Source of the DNA: Achromobacter pulmonis
Lineage (GTDB): Bacteria; Pseudomonadota; Gammaproteobacteria; Burkholderiales; Burkholderiaceae_B
DNA: 64,000 bases
Assembly (NCBI RefSeq): GCF_902859765.1
Contig: NZ_CADIJV010000003.1
Span: 124,001-188,000, forward strand
Direction of reading: 5' to 3'
Of the stretch, positions 8,082 through 17,759 are shown piece after piece (within the stretch, counting starts at the first letter, position 1; each line of letters opens with the position of its first letter). The position numbers were made by a program, and so were the translations under genes. The notes beneath the pieces are model-generated. The model ran no database searches. It was given only the letters and a program-made list of their open reading frames with translations, and was not told where the DNA came from.

Positions 8082-9302
8082 ATGAAAAATCCCTTCAAGA
8101 TCGTCAAGTCCGTCATCCAATGGACGGGCGCGCTGTTGCTGCGTCCGGCCACCCGCATCGGCCTGGGCGTGCTGGTCATCGGCGGGTTCCTGGGCGGCGT
8201 GACCTTCCTGGCGCTGTTCAACACCGGCATGAACGCCACCAATACCGAGGCGTTCTGTATTTCGTGCCACTCGATGCGCGACACCGTGCTGCCGGAATTG
8301 CAGCAGAGCGTGCACTGGAAAAACCGCTCGGGCGTGCGCGCCCATTGTCCGGACTGTCACGTACCGCATGACTTCACCTCCAAGGTCGCGCGCAAGATGC
8401 AGGCCTCGCGCGAAGTGCTGGGGCACCTGATGGGCACCATCGGCACGCCCGAGAAGTTCCAGGAACACCGCATCGTGCTGGCCACGCGCGAGTGGGCCCG
8501 CTTCAAGGCCAACAACTCCAAGGAATGCCGCAACTGCCATGATTACGCCAGCATGGATTTCGACAAGATGCGGGTGACCTCGCAGACCACCATGCACGGG
8601 GCGGCCGAGCGCAACGCCAGTTGCGTCGATTGCCACAAGGGCATCGCGCACCGCCTGCCCGAGGTCAAGTCGCAGGGCAACCCGGCGCTGGCGGCGCTCA
8701 CGGCCAACGCCCGCGGCGCGGCCATCGATGCCGGCCGCGATTACTACAGCGTCATGCCGCAGCCGATCTACGCGGACGAGGGCCTGGCCCAGGAGATCGG
8801 CGCCATCGAGATCGCCACCGGCGTGAAGGTGCTGCAGAAGAAAAAGGACGCGGTGCAGGTTGAACTGCAGCTCTGGCGCAAGAACAAGGGTTACGCCCGG
8901 GTGCTGTACGGCCGGTTCGGCCTGAACATCACCAGCGCGGTGCTGAGCCAGGAGGTGTCGCGCGACGAGGGCGTGGTCCATGTGATCGAAAGCCGGGTCG
9001 ACGACGTGACCGGCCTGCAATGGCAGAAGATCGCCGCGACGGTGTGGCTGCGCGGCGGCGGCCTGGTCGATGACGTCGAGCCGATCTGGGCGGTGGCCAG
9101 GAAGAGCTATTCGCAAAGCTGCAGCGTCTGCCACCGCCAGCCGAACGAGGCCTCGCACGACGCCAACCAATGGCCCGGGCTGTTCGGCGGCATGGTCGGC
9201 TTCACCAACATGGATGACCCGACCGCCAAGCTGGTCCTGAAATACCTGCAACTGCATTCCTCCGATTTTGCTGCAAAGGACAGTGTGGCCGCGGCCCACT
9301 GA
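8082..9302 (+). CDS. torC: Pentaheme c-type cytochrome TorC (quinol oxidase for TorA)
   Basis: The 406-residue protein has one N-terminal membrane helix ([21 protein letters not shown]) and five CXXCH haem sites. Four lie in the NapC/NirT-like domain (CISCH about 59, CPDCH 90, CRNCH 150, CVDCH 182). The fifth is in the C-terminal domain (CSVCH 348). Five haems with this split is the TorC/TorY arrangement: the N-terminal tetrahaem part takes electrons from menaquinol and the C-terminal monohaem part passes them to TorA in the periplasm. Haem attachment would need the Ccm proteins encoded next door. The gene ends 7 bases before torA. It is longer than a NapC protein (about 200 residues), which excludes NapC. 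Confidence 0.93.
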   Translation: MKNPFKIVKSVIQWTGALLLRPATRIGLGVLVIGGFLGGVTFLALFNTGMNATNTEAFCISCHSMRDTVLPELQQSVHWKNRSGVRAHCPDCHVPHDFTSKVARKMQASREVLGHLMGTIGTPEKFQEHRIVLATREWARFKANNSKECRNCHDYASMDFDKMRVTSQTTMHGAAERNASCVDCHKGIAHRLPEVKSQGNPALAALTANARGAAIDAGRDYYSVMPQPIYADEGLAQEIGAIEIATGVKVLQKKKDAVQVELQLWRKNKGYARVLYGRFGLNITSAVLSQEVSRDEGVVHVIESRVDDVTGLQWQKIAATVWLRGGGLVDDVEPIWAVARKSYSQSCSVCHRQPNEASHDANQWPGLFGGMVGFTNMDDPTAKLVLKYLQLHSSDFAAKDSVAAAH

Positions 9303-9309
9303 TATAGAC

Positions 9310-11823
9310 ATGAAGCACTCTCGTCGTCGTTTCCTGGGCGGTGTCGCCGCCTCGCTGGGTTCCATGGTGGTGCCGCCATTGCTGCGCAATGGCCGGGTGC
9401 TGCGCGCCGCCACGCTTGGTCCGGAGGACGCCGGCGCGGGCCGCTGGCGGTTCTCCGGCGCGCACTGGGGCGCATTCCGCGCCCGGGTCGTGGCCGGCCA
9501 CGTGGTGGAAATCAAGCCCTTCGAGTTCGACCGGCATCCGACGCCGATCCTGGATGGCACGCTGGATGTGCTGTACAGCGCCTCGCGGGTGCGCTACCCG
9601 ATGGTGCGGCTCGACTGGTACCGCAAGCGCGGTGCGGCCGGCAAGGCGCTGCGCGGCGACAACCGCTTCATCCGGGTCGGCTGGGACGAGGCGCTTGACC
9701 TGGTCTACCACGAACTCGAGCGGGTGCAGCGGGACCACGGCCCCTGGGCGCTGCACGTGGGCAACGTTGGCTGGCGGTCGGTGGGGCTGATGCACAGCTG
9801 CGGCAACCACATGCTGCGCGCCATGGGCATGCACGGCAACAGCGTCGGCACGGCGGGCGACTATTCCACCGGGGCCGGCCAAACCATCCTGCCCTACGTG
9901 CTGGGCTCCACCGAGGTGTATTCGCAGGGCACGTCCTGGGACATCATCCTCAAGGAGACGCGGGTGCTGGTGTTCTGGGCCAGCGATCCGATCAAGAACC
10001 TGCAGGTCGGCTGGAACACCGAAACGCACGAGGCCTATGCCTACTTCGAGCAGCTCAGGCAGAAGGTCGCGAACCGCGAAATCACGGTGATCTGCGTCGA
10101 TCCGGTGAAAAGCAAGACGCGCAATTATCTGGACTGCGAGCACCAGTACGTCAATCCGCTGACCGACGTGGCCTTCATGCTGGGACTGGCCCACACCTTG
10201 TGGAAAGAGAACCTGTACGACGCCCGCTTCCTCGAGACCTACGCGGTCGGCTTCGATGAATTCATCGCCTACGTCGAAGGCAAGACCGAGGACCGGATCG
10301 AGCGCACCCCGGAATGGGCCGAGTCGATCTGCGGCGTGCCGGCGCAGCGCATCCGCGAGCTGGCCCGCCTGATGGCGGCCAATCGCACGCAGCTGATGTT
10401 CGGCTGGGCCATCCAGCGCCAGCAGCATGGCGAGCAGCCCTACTGGATGGGGGCGATCCTGGCCGCGATGCTGGGCCAGATCGGACTGCCCGGCGGCGGC
10501 ATCAGCTATTCGCACCACTACAGCTCGGTGGGCGTGTCGGCCTCGGGCGCTTCGATGCCGGGCGCGTTTCCGCTGAACCTGGATACCGGCCGCAAGCCGC
10601 AACACGAGAACGACGATTACCAGGGGTACAGCGCCGTGGTGCCGGTGTCGCGGGTGATCGACGCATTGCTGGAACCGGGCAAGGAGATCAACTTCAATGG
10701 CCACAAGGTCAAGCTGCCGCCCTACAAAGTGGCAATTTTCTCGGGCTGCAACCAGTGGCACCGGCAGCAGGACCGCAACCGCATGAAGCGCGCCTACCAG
10801 GAACTGGAAACGGTGGTGGCCATCGACTACAACTGGACCGCCACCTGCCGCTTCGCCGATATCGTGCTGCCGGCCTGCACGCCCTACGAGCGCAACGACA
10901 TCGATGCCTACGGTTCCTACTCGAACCGCGGGGTGATCGCCATGCACAAGCTGGTCGATCCGCTGTACCACTCGCGTTCGGACTTCGATATCTGGACGGA
11001 CTTCTGCAAGCGCATGGGCCGCGACGTGGAATACACGCGCAACATGAGCGAGATGCAGTGGGTCGAATCGCTGTATGAGGAGTGCCGCAAGGAAAATGCC
11101 GGCAAGGGCTTCGACATGCCGCCGTTCGCGCAATTCTGGGAACAGGGCTATGTGCTGTTCCCAGAGGGCAAGCCCTGGGTGCGGCATGCCGATTTCCGCG
11201 CGGACCCCGAGGTCAATGCGTTGGGCACGCCGTCCGGGTTCATCGAGATCTACAGCCGCAAGATCGCCGGCTTCGGCTACCGCGACTGCAAGGGGCATCC
11301 GGTCTGGATGGAAAAGGCCGAGCGCTCGCACAGCGGGCCGCACTCGGACAAATACCCGCTCTGGCTGCAGTCGGCACACCCGGATACCCGGCTGCATTCG
11401 CAGACCTGCGAATCGCCCACGCGGCGCGCCACCTACACCATCCAGGGGCGCGAGCCGGTCTTCCTCAACCCGGATGACGCCCGCCGGCGCGGTATCAGGC
11501 ATGGCGACCTGGTGCGGGTGTTCAACGACCGCGGCCAGTTGCTGGCCGGCGCGTTCCTCTCGGCCAATTTCCCGCCCGGGGTGGCGCGCATCCAGGAAGG
11601 GGCCTGGTACGGGCCCACCGGGCCGGAGATCGGCGCGCTGGACACCTATGGCGATCCCAACACGCTGACGCTGGATATCGGCACCTCCGAGCTGGCGCAG
11701 GGACCAAGCCCCAATACCTGCCTGGTGGAAATCGAACCGTACAAGGGCGTGGCGCCGCCCGTGACCGCGTTCGGCGGCCCGACCGAGGTGAATATCGATG
11801 GCAAGACGCTGGCCCGGCTTTGA
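9310..11823 (+). CDS. torA: TMAO/DMSO/biotin sulfoxide reductase-type molybdoenzyme TorA
   Basis: The 837-residue protein begins [21 protein letters not shown], a twin-arginine signal, so it is folded with cofactor and exported by Tat. There is no N-terminal iron-sulfur motif, as expected for the TorA/DorA/BisC clade. The bis-molybdopterin site includes GDYSTGAGQ with the probable molybdenum-ligand serine at residue 186. Other family blocks are [14 protein letters not shown] and [19 protein letters not shown]. It reduces S- or N-oxides in the periplasm with electrons from TorC. The ATG used here is the one just before the Tat motif; the frame extends 14 codons upstream into torC. Substrate (TMAO, DMSO or another sulfoxide) cannot be told from sequence; E. 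coli TorA has 848 residues. Confidence 0.9.
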   Translation: MKHSRRRFLGGVAASLGSMVVPPLLRNGRVLRAATLGPEDAGAGRWRFSGAHWGAFRARVVAGHVVEIKPFEFDRHPTPILDGTLDVLYSASRVRYPMVRLDWYRKRGAAGKALRGDNRFIRVGWDEALDLVYHELERVQRDHGPWALHVGNVGWRSVGLMHSCGNHMLRAMGMHGNSVGTAGDYSTGAGQTILPYVLGSTEVYSQGTSWDIILKETRVLVFWASDPIKNLQVGWNTETHEAYAYFEQLRQKVANREITVICVDPVKSKTRNYLDCEHQYVNPLTDVAFMLGLAHTLWKENLYDARFLETYAVGFDEFIAYVEGKTEDRIERTPEWAESICGVPAQRIRELARLMAANRTQLMFGWAIQRQQHGEQPYWMGAILAAMLGQIGLPGGGISYSHHYSSVGVSASGASMPGAFPLNLDTGRKPQHENDDYQGYSAVVPVSRVIDALLEPGKEINFNGHKVKLPPYKVAIFSGCNQWHRQQDRNRMKRAYQELETVVAIDYNWTATCRFADIVLPACTPYERNDIDAYGSYSNRGVIAMHKLVDPLYHSRSDFDIWTDFCKRMGRDVEYTRNMSEMQWVESLYEECRKENAGKGFDMPPFAQFWEQGYVLFPEGKPWVRHADFRADPEVNALGTPSGFIEIYSRKIAGFGYRDCKGHPVWMEKAERSHSGPHSDKYPLWLQSAHPDTRLHSQTCESPTRRATYTIQGREPVFLNPDDARRRGIRHGDLVRVFNDRGQLLAGAFLSANFPPGVARIQEGAWYGPTGPEIGALDTYGDPNTLTLDIGTSELAQGPSPNTCLVEIEPYKGVAPPVTAFGGPTEVNIDGKTLARL

Positions 11824-11843
11824 GGCCGCGGCCGGCGCGCGAT

Positions 11844-11865
11844 GGCCGGCCGGCGCCGGCCTTTT
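11844..11865 (+). terminator. Hairpin with T-run between torA and torD
   Basis: A perfect 7-bp stem GGCCGGC/GCCGGCC (11844-11850 and 11855-11861) with loop CGGC is followed directly by TTTTGATTT. This resembles an intrinsic terminator or attenuator and lies after the torA stop and before the torD Shine-Dalgarno sequence. It would let torD be made at a lower level than torA. The T-run is short, so termination is probably partial. Confidence 0.45.
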
Positions 11866-11883
11866 GATTTCAAGGAGCATGCA

Positions 11884-12555
11884 TTGAAGCGCGCATCATT
11901 CGACCCGGACTGGGGCGCGGCCTGCCAGATGCGGTCGCAGCTGTATGGATGGTTCGCCACCGTCTTTGCCAGGGAAATGGAGCCCGCCGCCCTGGCATTG
12001 TGCCGGGACGGCGGCGCCGATCATGTGCTGGCCGTGTTCACGGCGCTCGGGCTGGGGCGGCAGGCCGACGCGATGGCCGCGGTGTTCAAGGCATGGGGCG
12101 AGCATGCCGACGCGCCGCTGGAAAACGCGGCCGACTTCGCCACGCTGTTCCTGCTGGAAGGGCGGGCGGCGCCGATTCCGTATGCCTCGCACTACCTGGA
12201 GGGGGGCGGGCAACTGTACGGGGAGCCGGCGCGCGCGATGCGCGCGTTCCTGGTGTCCAGCCAGTTGCAGCTGGACGCGCAGTTCAAGGAGCCGGAAGAC
12301 CACCTTGCCGTCATCCTGGAGGTGCTGGCGCGGTGGAGCCGCGAGTGTGGCCGCACCGATGACGTCGCCGCCTGCGCGGCGGACCAGGCGGCCTATCTGG
12401 ACGCCACGCTGATGCCCTGGGTCGCGCATTGGCACGGCCTGGTGGACGCCGTGGACACCTTGACGTTCCGCTTCTATCCGGCGGTCGCGGCGCTGCTGGT
12501 CGCGTTTCTTCACCTGGATCGGGACTACCTGCGCTCTTTCGGGGTGGGGGATTAA
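11884..12555 (+). CDS. torD: TorD-family molybdoenzyme chaperone
   Basis: This 223-residue, all-helical cytoplasmic protein is the dedicated chaperone of TorA: it protects the apoenzyme and its Tat signal until the molybdenum cofactor is inserted. The family segment is PIPYASHYLEGGGQLYGEPARAMRAFL (about residues 98-124), followed by EPEDHLAVILEVLARW, the typical E-P-x-D-H motif. I chose the TTG at 11884 because AAGGAG sits six bases before it. An ATG at 11842 would add 14 residues read through a hairpin. The gene follows torA in the same operon. FNR-type signals for the next operon start 27 bases after its stop. Confidence 0.88.
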   Translation: MKRASFDPDWGAACQMRSQLYGWFATVFAREMEPAALALCRDGGADHVLAVFTALGLGRQADAMAAVFKAWGEHADAPLENAADFATLFLLEGRAAPIPYASHYLEGGGQLYGEPARAMRAFLVSSQLQLDAQFKEPEDHLAVILEVLARWSRECGRTDDVAACAADQAAYLDATLMPWVAHWHGLVDAVDTLTFRFYPAVAALLVAFLHLDRDYLRSFGVGD

Positions 12556-12582
12556 GAGAATCTGAAATAAACCCGTCCCCTA

Positions 12583-12596
12583 TTGATACGTATCAA
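12583..12596 (+). promoter_or_regulatory. FNR/ANR box upstream of ttrB
   Basis: TTGATACGTATCAA is a second perfect TTGAT-N4-ATCAA site and is fully palindromic. Its centre (12589.5) lies about 68 bases before the ttrB GTG. The stretch GATAAGTTAAT (12617-12627) can supply a -10 element at the right distance for class II activation, with a start near 12631. This suggests that ttrBCA has its own oxygen-regulated promoter rather than relying on read-through from torD. Confidence 0.8.
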
Positions 12597-12657
12597 CTCT
12601 CTATATAACCAAAAGCGATAAGTTAATGGCGTAGCGACATATTTCGTGGAGAAGTCC

Positions 12658-13425
12658 GTGCCTCATCCCCCACCCGAAGTCCCTCTCCCGGGCAAACGCG
12701 GTTTCCTGAAGAACCTGCTCGGCCTGAGCGCCGCGGCCACCATCATCCCCATCCGTGCCGAAGCCGGCACCGGCATCAACCAGCAACCCCCCCGTCGTCC
12801 CGGCATCCCCGGCAAGCGCTACGGCATGCTGGTCGACCTGCGCAAATGCATCGGCTGCCAGTCCTGTACGGTCAGCTGTTCGCTCGAAAACCTGCCGCCG
12901 GTCGGCCAGTTCCGCACCACCGTGCTGCAATACGAGGTCCAGCCCGACAGCGGCGGCCCCTGTGCCATGGTGATGCTGCCGCGCCTGTGCAACCACTGCG
13001 ACAAGCCGCCCTGCGTGCCGGTCTGTCCGGTGCAGGCCACCTTCCAGCGCGAGGACGGCATCGTGCTGGTCGACAACCAGCGCTGCGTCGGCTGCGGCTA
13101 TTGCGTGCAGGCCTGCCCTTATGACGCCCGCTTCATCAACCACGACACCCAGACCGCCGACAAGTGCACCTTCTGCGAACACCGGCTCGAAGCCGGCCTG
13201 CTGCCGGCCTGTGTCGAAAGCTGCGTGGGCGGCGCCCGCGTCATCGGCGACCTGAACGACCCCGATAGCGCCATTTCGCGGTTGATGGCCGAGCATCGCG
13301 CCGACATCAAGGTGCTCAAGCCCGAGATGAAGACCGACCCGCACGTCTATTACATCGGTCTGCCCGACGCCTTCGTGCACCAGATCGACGGCCAGGCCGG
13401 CGTGCGCCTGGCCGGTGGCCATTGA
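12658..13425 (+). CDS. ttrB: Tetrathionate reductase-type iron-sulfur subunit TtrB
   Basis: The 255-residue electron-transfer subunit carries four ferredoxin-type cysteine clusters: CIGCQSCTVSC, CNHCDKPPCVPVCP, CVGCGYCVQACP and CTFCEHRL...ACVESC. That is the DmsB/NrfC/TtrB arrangement with four [4Fe-4S] sites. The N-terminus has GKRGFLKNLLGLSAAATI, a Tat-like signal in which the usual RR is KR; Salmonella TtrB is the known natural case of such a KR signal. The start chosen is the GTG preceded by GGAGAAG; a GTG four codons earlier (12646) lacks a ribosome site. It would link quinol oxidation by TtrC to TtrA in the periplasm. It is the first gene of ttrBCA. Confidence 0.85.
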   Translation: MPHPPPEVPLPGKRGFLKNLLGLSAAATIIPIRAEAGTGINQQPPRRPGIPGKRYGMLVDLRKCIGCQSCTVSCSLENLPPVGQFRTTVLQYEVQPDSGGPCAMVMLPRLCNHCDKPPCVPVCPVQATFQREDGIVLVDNQRCVGCGYCVQACPYDARFINHDTQTADKCTFCEHRLEAGLLPACVESCVGGARVIGDLNDPDSAISRLMAEHRADIKVLKPEMKTDPHVYYIGLPDAFVHQIDGQAGVRLAGGH

Positions 13426-13438
13426 GCAGGGGACCCTC

Positions 13439-14473
13439 ATGCAGATCACCGAATTGCTGACCCCGGTCTACGACGCCGCCTGGCTGCCCTGGGCGGTGCA
13501 GTACTTCTTCCTTATCGGCATCGCCGCCACCGCCGCGTTGACGGCGGCCGGCGCCGCCTTCGGCAAGGCCGGTTCGCCGGCGCGCCAACTGTTGCCGGCG
13601 GCCGTGACCGTGCTGCTGGTGTGCGCCATCGCCGCGCCGGTCTCGCTGTTGGCGGACCTGCATCAGCCGGGCCGCTTCTGGCACTTCTACACCCGCCTGA
13701 CGCCCTGGTCGTGGATGTGGCTGGGGGCGTTGCTGCTGCCGGTCTTCACCGGGCTGGCGGTGCTGTTCTGCGCCGCCTGGTGGTGGGGGCGCATGTTGTG
13801 GGTGCGCCTGCTGGCGCTGGCGTTGGCGCTGTCGGCGGTGTCGATCCTGGTCTATACCGGCGCCGAAGTGATGGTGCTGCGGGCGCGGCCGCTGTGGCAC
13901 ACGCCATTCCTGCCGCTGAATTTCGCGCTGACCGCGTGGCTGGGGGCGCTGGGGGCAATGTTCCTGGTGGCGCGCTGGCTGCCGGGCGGCCTGAAGGCGC
14001 TGCCGGTCGCGCTGTTACGCCGCCTGAGCGTGACGGCGGTGGTGATGCTGGCCATCGGCGCGGGCGCCTGGATCCTGTTGGGATTGTTGGGCGTGGATGC
14101 GTCGTTCGACGCGGCGGTGCGCCTGTTCGGCGAGTTCCCGGTGTGGCGCGCCAGCCTGGCCGGCGCCGTGATCACTGCGTTCTGCATGATCGCGCTGCTG
14201 CAGCGCGCGCCGCGCACTCTGGCGGCGCCGCTGCCGTCGGCCGCGTTGGCGCTGACCATGCTGGCCGCTGCCTGGATCTTTCGCTGGGTCGTGTTCATGA
14301 GCGTGCAGGGCGTGCCCAAGTACGGCGCCGGCCTGTACCTGTACGACATGCCCTGGGGCAGCGACGGCCTGCTCGGCATGATCGGCGTCTTGGGCCTGTG
14401 CGTCGCGCTGGTCGCCGCCGTGACCTACGCGCTGGAACTGTTCCCGGCCCGCACCCGCGGCCTGGCGGCCTGA
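13439..14473 (+). CDS. ttrC: NrfD/PsrC-type membrane subunit TtrC
   Basis: The 344-residue integral membrane protein has about nine hydrophobic helices and belongs to the NrfD/PsrC family of quinol-oxidising anchors. The conserved helix pair around YFFLIGIAATAALTAAGAAF and the segment LLADLHQPGRFWHFYTRLTPWSWMWLGA (about 72-99, with the D-x-x-x-P-x-R-F pattern) are family hallmarks. It starts 13 bases after ttrB. An upstream start in the same frame would overlap ttrB by 11 bases and is less likely. The length is close to that of Salmonella TtrC (about 340 residues). Confidence 0.85.
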   Translation: MQITELLTPVYDAAWLPWAVQYFFLIGIAATAALTAAGAAFGKAGSPARQLLPAAVTVLLVCAIAAPVSLLADLHQPGRFWHFYTRLTPWSWMWLGALLLPVFTGLAVLFCAAWWWGRMLWVRLLALALALSAVSILVYTGAEVMVLRARPLWHTPFLPLNFALTAWLGALGAMFLVARWLPGGLKALPVALLRRLSVTAVVMLAIGAGAWILLGLLGVDASFDAAVRLFGEFPVWRASLAGAVITAFCMIALLQRAPRTLAAPLPSAALALTMLAAAWIFRWVVFMSVQGVPKYGAGLYLYDMPWGSDGLLGMIGVLGLCVALVAAVTYALELFPARTRGLAA

Positions 14474-14504
14474 TGCCGCCGGCCCGACACGCATTCGCAT
14501 CGAG

Positions 14505-17500
14505 ATGACCATGGACAAGCAACACCAAGACGACACGCCCGACCTCCACGCGGACGGACCCGACCAACCTGACAATGCCGCCCGCCGCAAACTGATCGCG
14601 CGGGGCGGGGTGGTCGCCGGCGGCCTGGCCGCGTTCGCGGCCGGCTACGGCGAGACCGTCGCCAAGGCCGTCAAGGGCCTGGCGCAAGGCACCGCCGGCG
14701 TGCCCACCGCGCACGCCGTGCGCGGCAATTCGCTGACGCCGGAATTCCGCATCGATCCGGTCAGCGGCCTGCTGTCGACCCAGCCGGGCCAGACCGTCAG
14801 CCCCTCCAGCTGCCTGGGGTGCTGGACGCAATGCGGCGTGCGCCTGCGCGTCGATACCGAGGCCAACCGCATCCTGCGGGTGGCCGGCAACCCGTACCAT
14901 CCGCTGGCCACCACCCGGCCGGCCGCGATGGACGCGCCGGTGCGCGAGACCTACGCGCAACTGGGCGGCGACAACGGCCTGGAAGGGCGCGCCACCTCCT
15001 GTGCGCGCGGCTCGGCCATGCTGGAGCAGATGCACAGCCCGTACCGCGTGCTGCAGCCGCTCAAGCGCGTCGGCGGCCGCGGGGAAGGCAAGTGGCAGAC
15101 GATTTCCTTCGAACAGCTGGTGCAGGAGGTGTGCGAGGGCGGCGACCTGTTCGGCGAGGGCCACGTGGATGGACTGCGGGCGATTTTCGACCGTGACACG
15201 CCGCTGGATCCGGCCAACCCGGAGTACGGCGCCAAAGTCAACCAGTTCCTGTTCACCGATGCCTCCAACGAAGGCCGCACGCCGCTGATCCAGCGCTTTG
15301 CCGGCCAGTCGTTCGGCACCGTCAACTTCAGCAACCACGGCTCGTATTGCGGGCAGAGTTTCCGCGTCGGGACCGGCGCCGCGCTGGGCGATCTGAAGAG
15401 CATGCCGCACGGCAAGCCGGATTGGGACAATGCCCGTTTCGGCCTGTTCATCGGCGCGGCGCCAGCGCAGGCCGGCAATCCATTCCAGCGCCAGGCGCGC
15501 CAACTGGCGGAGGCCCGCGCCCGGCCCGAGGGGGAGGAGGGCTTCACCTATGTGGTGGTGTCGCCGGTGCTGCCGGCCTCATCCAGCCTGTCGGCCGGCT
15601 CGGGCAACGAATGGGTGCCGGTCAACCCGGCCAGCGACCTGGCGCTGGCGATGGGCCTGATCCGCTGGATTCTCGACAACGAACGCTTCGATGCGCGCGC
15701 GCTGGCGCAGCCCGGCCCGGCCGCCATGAAGGCGGCGGGCGAGGCGGTATGGACCAACGCCACGCACCTGGTGATCGCCGAGCCCGGTCACCCGCGCCAG
15801 GGCAGTTTCCTGCGCGGCGCCGATCTGGGCTGGGCCAGGCCCGCCGATGCTGGCGAGAAATGGGAAGACGTGTACGTGGTGCAGTTGGCGGACGGCTCGC
15901 TGGCGCCGCATACGGTCGCGGCGCCGGCCGCGTTGTTCGTGGACGAGACGGTGGCCGCGCCGGGCCTGGCGGACGCGCCGGCCGCGCTGCGGGTGCGCAG
16001 CGCGCTGACGCTGCTGCGCGACGAGGCGCACCGCAAGTCGCTGGACGAATACGCCGCGCTGTGCGGCGTGCCGGCCGCCAAGATCGCCGGCCTGGCCGAG
16101 CGCTTCACCAGCCACGGCAAGCGCGCCGTGGCCGATGCGCACGGCGGCACCATGAGCGGGGCGGGCTTCTACACCGCCTACGCCATCGCCATGCTCAACA
16201 CCCTGGTGGGCAACCTGAACGTCGAGGGCGGTCTGGTGCTGGACGCCGGGCCGTTCCCGCCCTACGGCGCGGGGCCGCGCTACAACATCGCGGGCTTTGC
16301 CAACCGCGCCACGCCCAAGGGCGTGGGCCTGTCGCGCAACCGTTTCCCGTACGAGAAGTCGAGCGAGTTCAAGCGCAAGCAGGCCGCCGGTCAGCCGGTC
16401 TATCCGGCCGCCGCGCCCTGGTATCCGGCCACTGGCGGCCTGAGCTCCGAAATGCTGGCCTCGGCGCTGGCGGGTTATCCGTACCGCGCCAAGGTCTGGT
16501 TCAACCATATGAGCAACCCGGTCTATGGCATCGCCGGCCTGAAGAACGTGCTGCTGGACAAGCTGAAGGATCCGACGCTGCTGCCGCTGGCGGTGTCGAT
16601 CAACCCGTTCATCAACGAAACCAACGCGCTGGCCGACTACATCGTGCCGGACACCGTCACCTACGAAAGCTGGGGCGTGTCGGCGCCGTGGGCCGACGTG
16701 GTGGCCAAGGCTTCGACAGTGCGCTGGCCGGCGGTCGCGCCGCGGGTGGCGCGCAGCGCCGACGGCGCGCCGGTGAACCTGGAGTCGTTCCTGATTGCCT
16801 GCGCCAAGCGGCTGGGCATGCCCGGCTTCGGCGCCGATGCCATCGCCGACCAGGATGGCAACCGCTATCCGCTGGACACGGCCGAGGATTTCTTCCTGCG
16901 CGGCATCGCCAACATCGCTTTCGGCGCCGGGCGGCCGGTGCCCGAGGCCAGCGATGACGACCTGGAGCTGACCGGCGTGGCGCGCTATCGCGATCTGCTG
17001 CAGGCCAAACTCAAACCCGAGGAATGGCGCCGCGTGGCGATGGTGATGAGCCGCGGCGGGCGCTTCGACCGCGTGCGCGAGGCCTGGAGCGAGGCCGGCC
17101 AGACCCGCAAGGCCTGGGCCAAGCCGCTGCAGGTGTGGAGCGAGGAGCTGGCCGGATTCCGCCATGCCATGACGGGCGAGCGCTACAGCGGCTGTCCCAC
17201 CTGGTATCCGGCGCGGCTGGCCGACGGCCGCGACGTGCGCGAACAGTATCCGCGCGCGGACTGGCCGTTCCTGCTGAGTTCGTTCAAGTCCAATCTGATG
17301 AGTTCGATGTCGATCGGCGTGGACCGGCTGCGCCAGGTGCATCCGCACAATCCGGTGTCGATCAACCGGCAGGACGGCGAGCGGCTGGGGCTGCGCAATG
17401 GCGACCCGGTGCGCATCGTCACGCCGGGCGGGGCGGTGACCGGCCTGGCGCTGCTGCGCGACGGCATCCAGCCGGGCGCGGTCGGCATCGAGCACGGCTA

Positions 17501-17702
17501 TGGCCACACCGAGCTGGGCGCGCGCGCCCATTTGGTGGATGGCAAGCCGATGCCGCACGATCCGGCGCTGGCGGCGGGCGTGAACCTGAACGACCTGGGG
17601 TTCGGCGACGCGACGCGCGGCGCGCACGCCAACGTCTGGATCGACTGGGTTTCGGGCGCGGCGGTGCGGCAGGGCTTGCCGGCGCGCATCGAGCGGGCCT
17701 GA
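14505..17702 (+). CDS. ttrA: Tetrathionate reductase-type molybdoenzyme TtrA
   Basis: The 1065-residue catalytic subunit has a Tat signal (ARRKLIARGG, arginines about 27-28), unusually preceded by an acidic extension of 25 residues. A [4Fe-4S] binding set follows: CLGCWTQC (103, 106, 110) with C166 in TSCARG. The motif SNHGSYCGQSFRVG gives a probable cysteine ligand to molybdenum at about 282. Cysteine ligation plus this cluster and size fit the tetrathionate/arsenate reductase clade. The gene order B-C-A equals that of Salmonella. No ttrRS two-component genes are in the window. Thiosulfate or another sulfur oxyanion as substrate cannot be excluded. Either ATG (14505 or 14511) could start it. 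Confidence 0.82.
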   Translation: MTMDKQHQDDTPDLHADGPDQPDNAARRKLIARGGVVAGGLAAFAAGYGETVAKAVKGLAQGTAGVPTAHAVRGNSLTPEFRIDPVSGLLSTQPGQTVSPSSCLGCWTQCGVRLRVDTEANRILRVAGNPYHPLATTRPAAMDAPVRETYAQLGGDNGLEGRATSCARGSAMLEQMHSPYRVLQPLKRVGGRGEGKWQTISFEQLVQEVCEGGDLFGEGHVDGLRAIFDRDTPLDPANPEYGAKVNQFLFTDASNEGRTPLIQRFAGQSFGTVNFSNHGSYCGQSFRVGTGAALGDLKSMPHGKPDWDNARFGLFIGAAPAQAGNPFQRQARQLAEARARPEGEEGFTYVVVSPVLPASSSLSAGSGNEWVPVNPASDLALAMGLIRWILDNERFDARALAQPGPAAMKAAGEAVWTNATHLVIAEPGHPRQGSFLRGADLGWARPADAGEKWEDVYVVQLADGSLAPHTVAAPAALFVDETVAAPGLADAPAALRVRSALTLLRDEAHRKSLDEYAALCGVPAAKIAGLAERFTSHGKRAVADAHGGTMSGAGFYTAYAIAMLNTLVGNLNVEGGLVLDAGPFPPYGAGPRYNIAGFANRATPKGVGLSRNRFPYEKSSEFKRKQAAGQPVYPAAAPWYPATGGLSSEMLASALAGYPYRAKVWFNHMSNPVYGIAGLKNVLLDKLKDPTLLPLAVSINPFINETNALADYIVPDTVTYESWGVSAPWADVVAKASTVRWPAVAPRVARSADGAPVNLESFLIACAKRLGMPGFGADAIADQDGNRYPLDTAEDFFLRGIANIAFGAGRPVPEASDDDLELTGVARYRDLLQAKLKPEEWRRVAMVMSRGGRFDRVREAWSEAGQTRKAWAKPLQVWSEELAGFRHAMTGERYSGCPTWYPARLADGRDVREQYPRADWPFLLSSFKSNLMSSMSIGVDRLRQVHPHNPVSINRQDGERLGLRNGDPVRIVTPGGAVTGLALLRDGIQPGAVGIEHGYGHTELGARAHLVDGKPMPHDPALAAGVNLNDLGFGDATRGAHANVWIDWVSGAAVRQGLPARIERA

Positions 17703-17759
17703 GGCCGCGCCGGCACATGGCGCGAGGCGGGCGCGTGGCGGCGCCGGCCTCGCCGCGCT

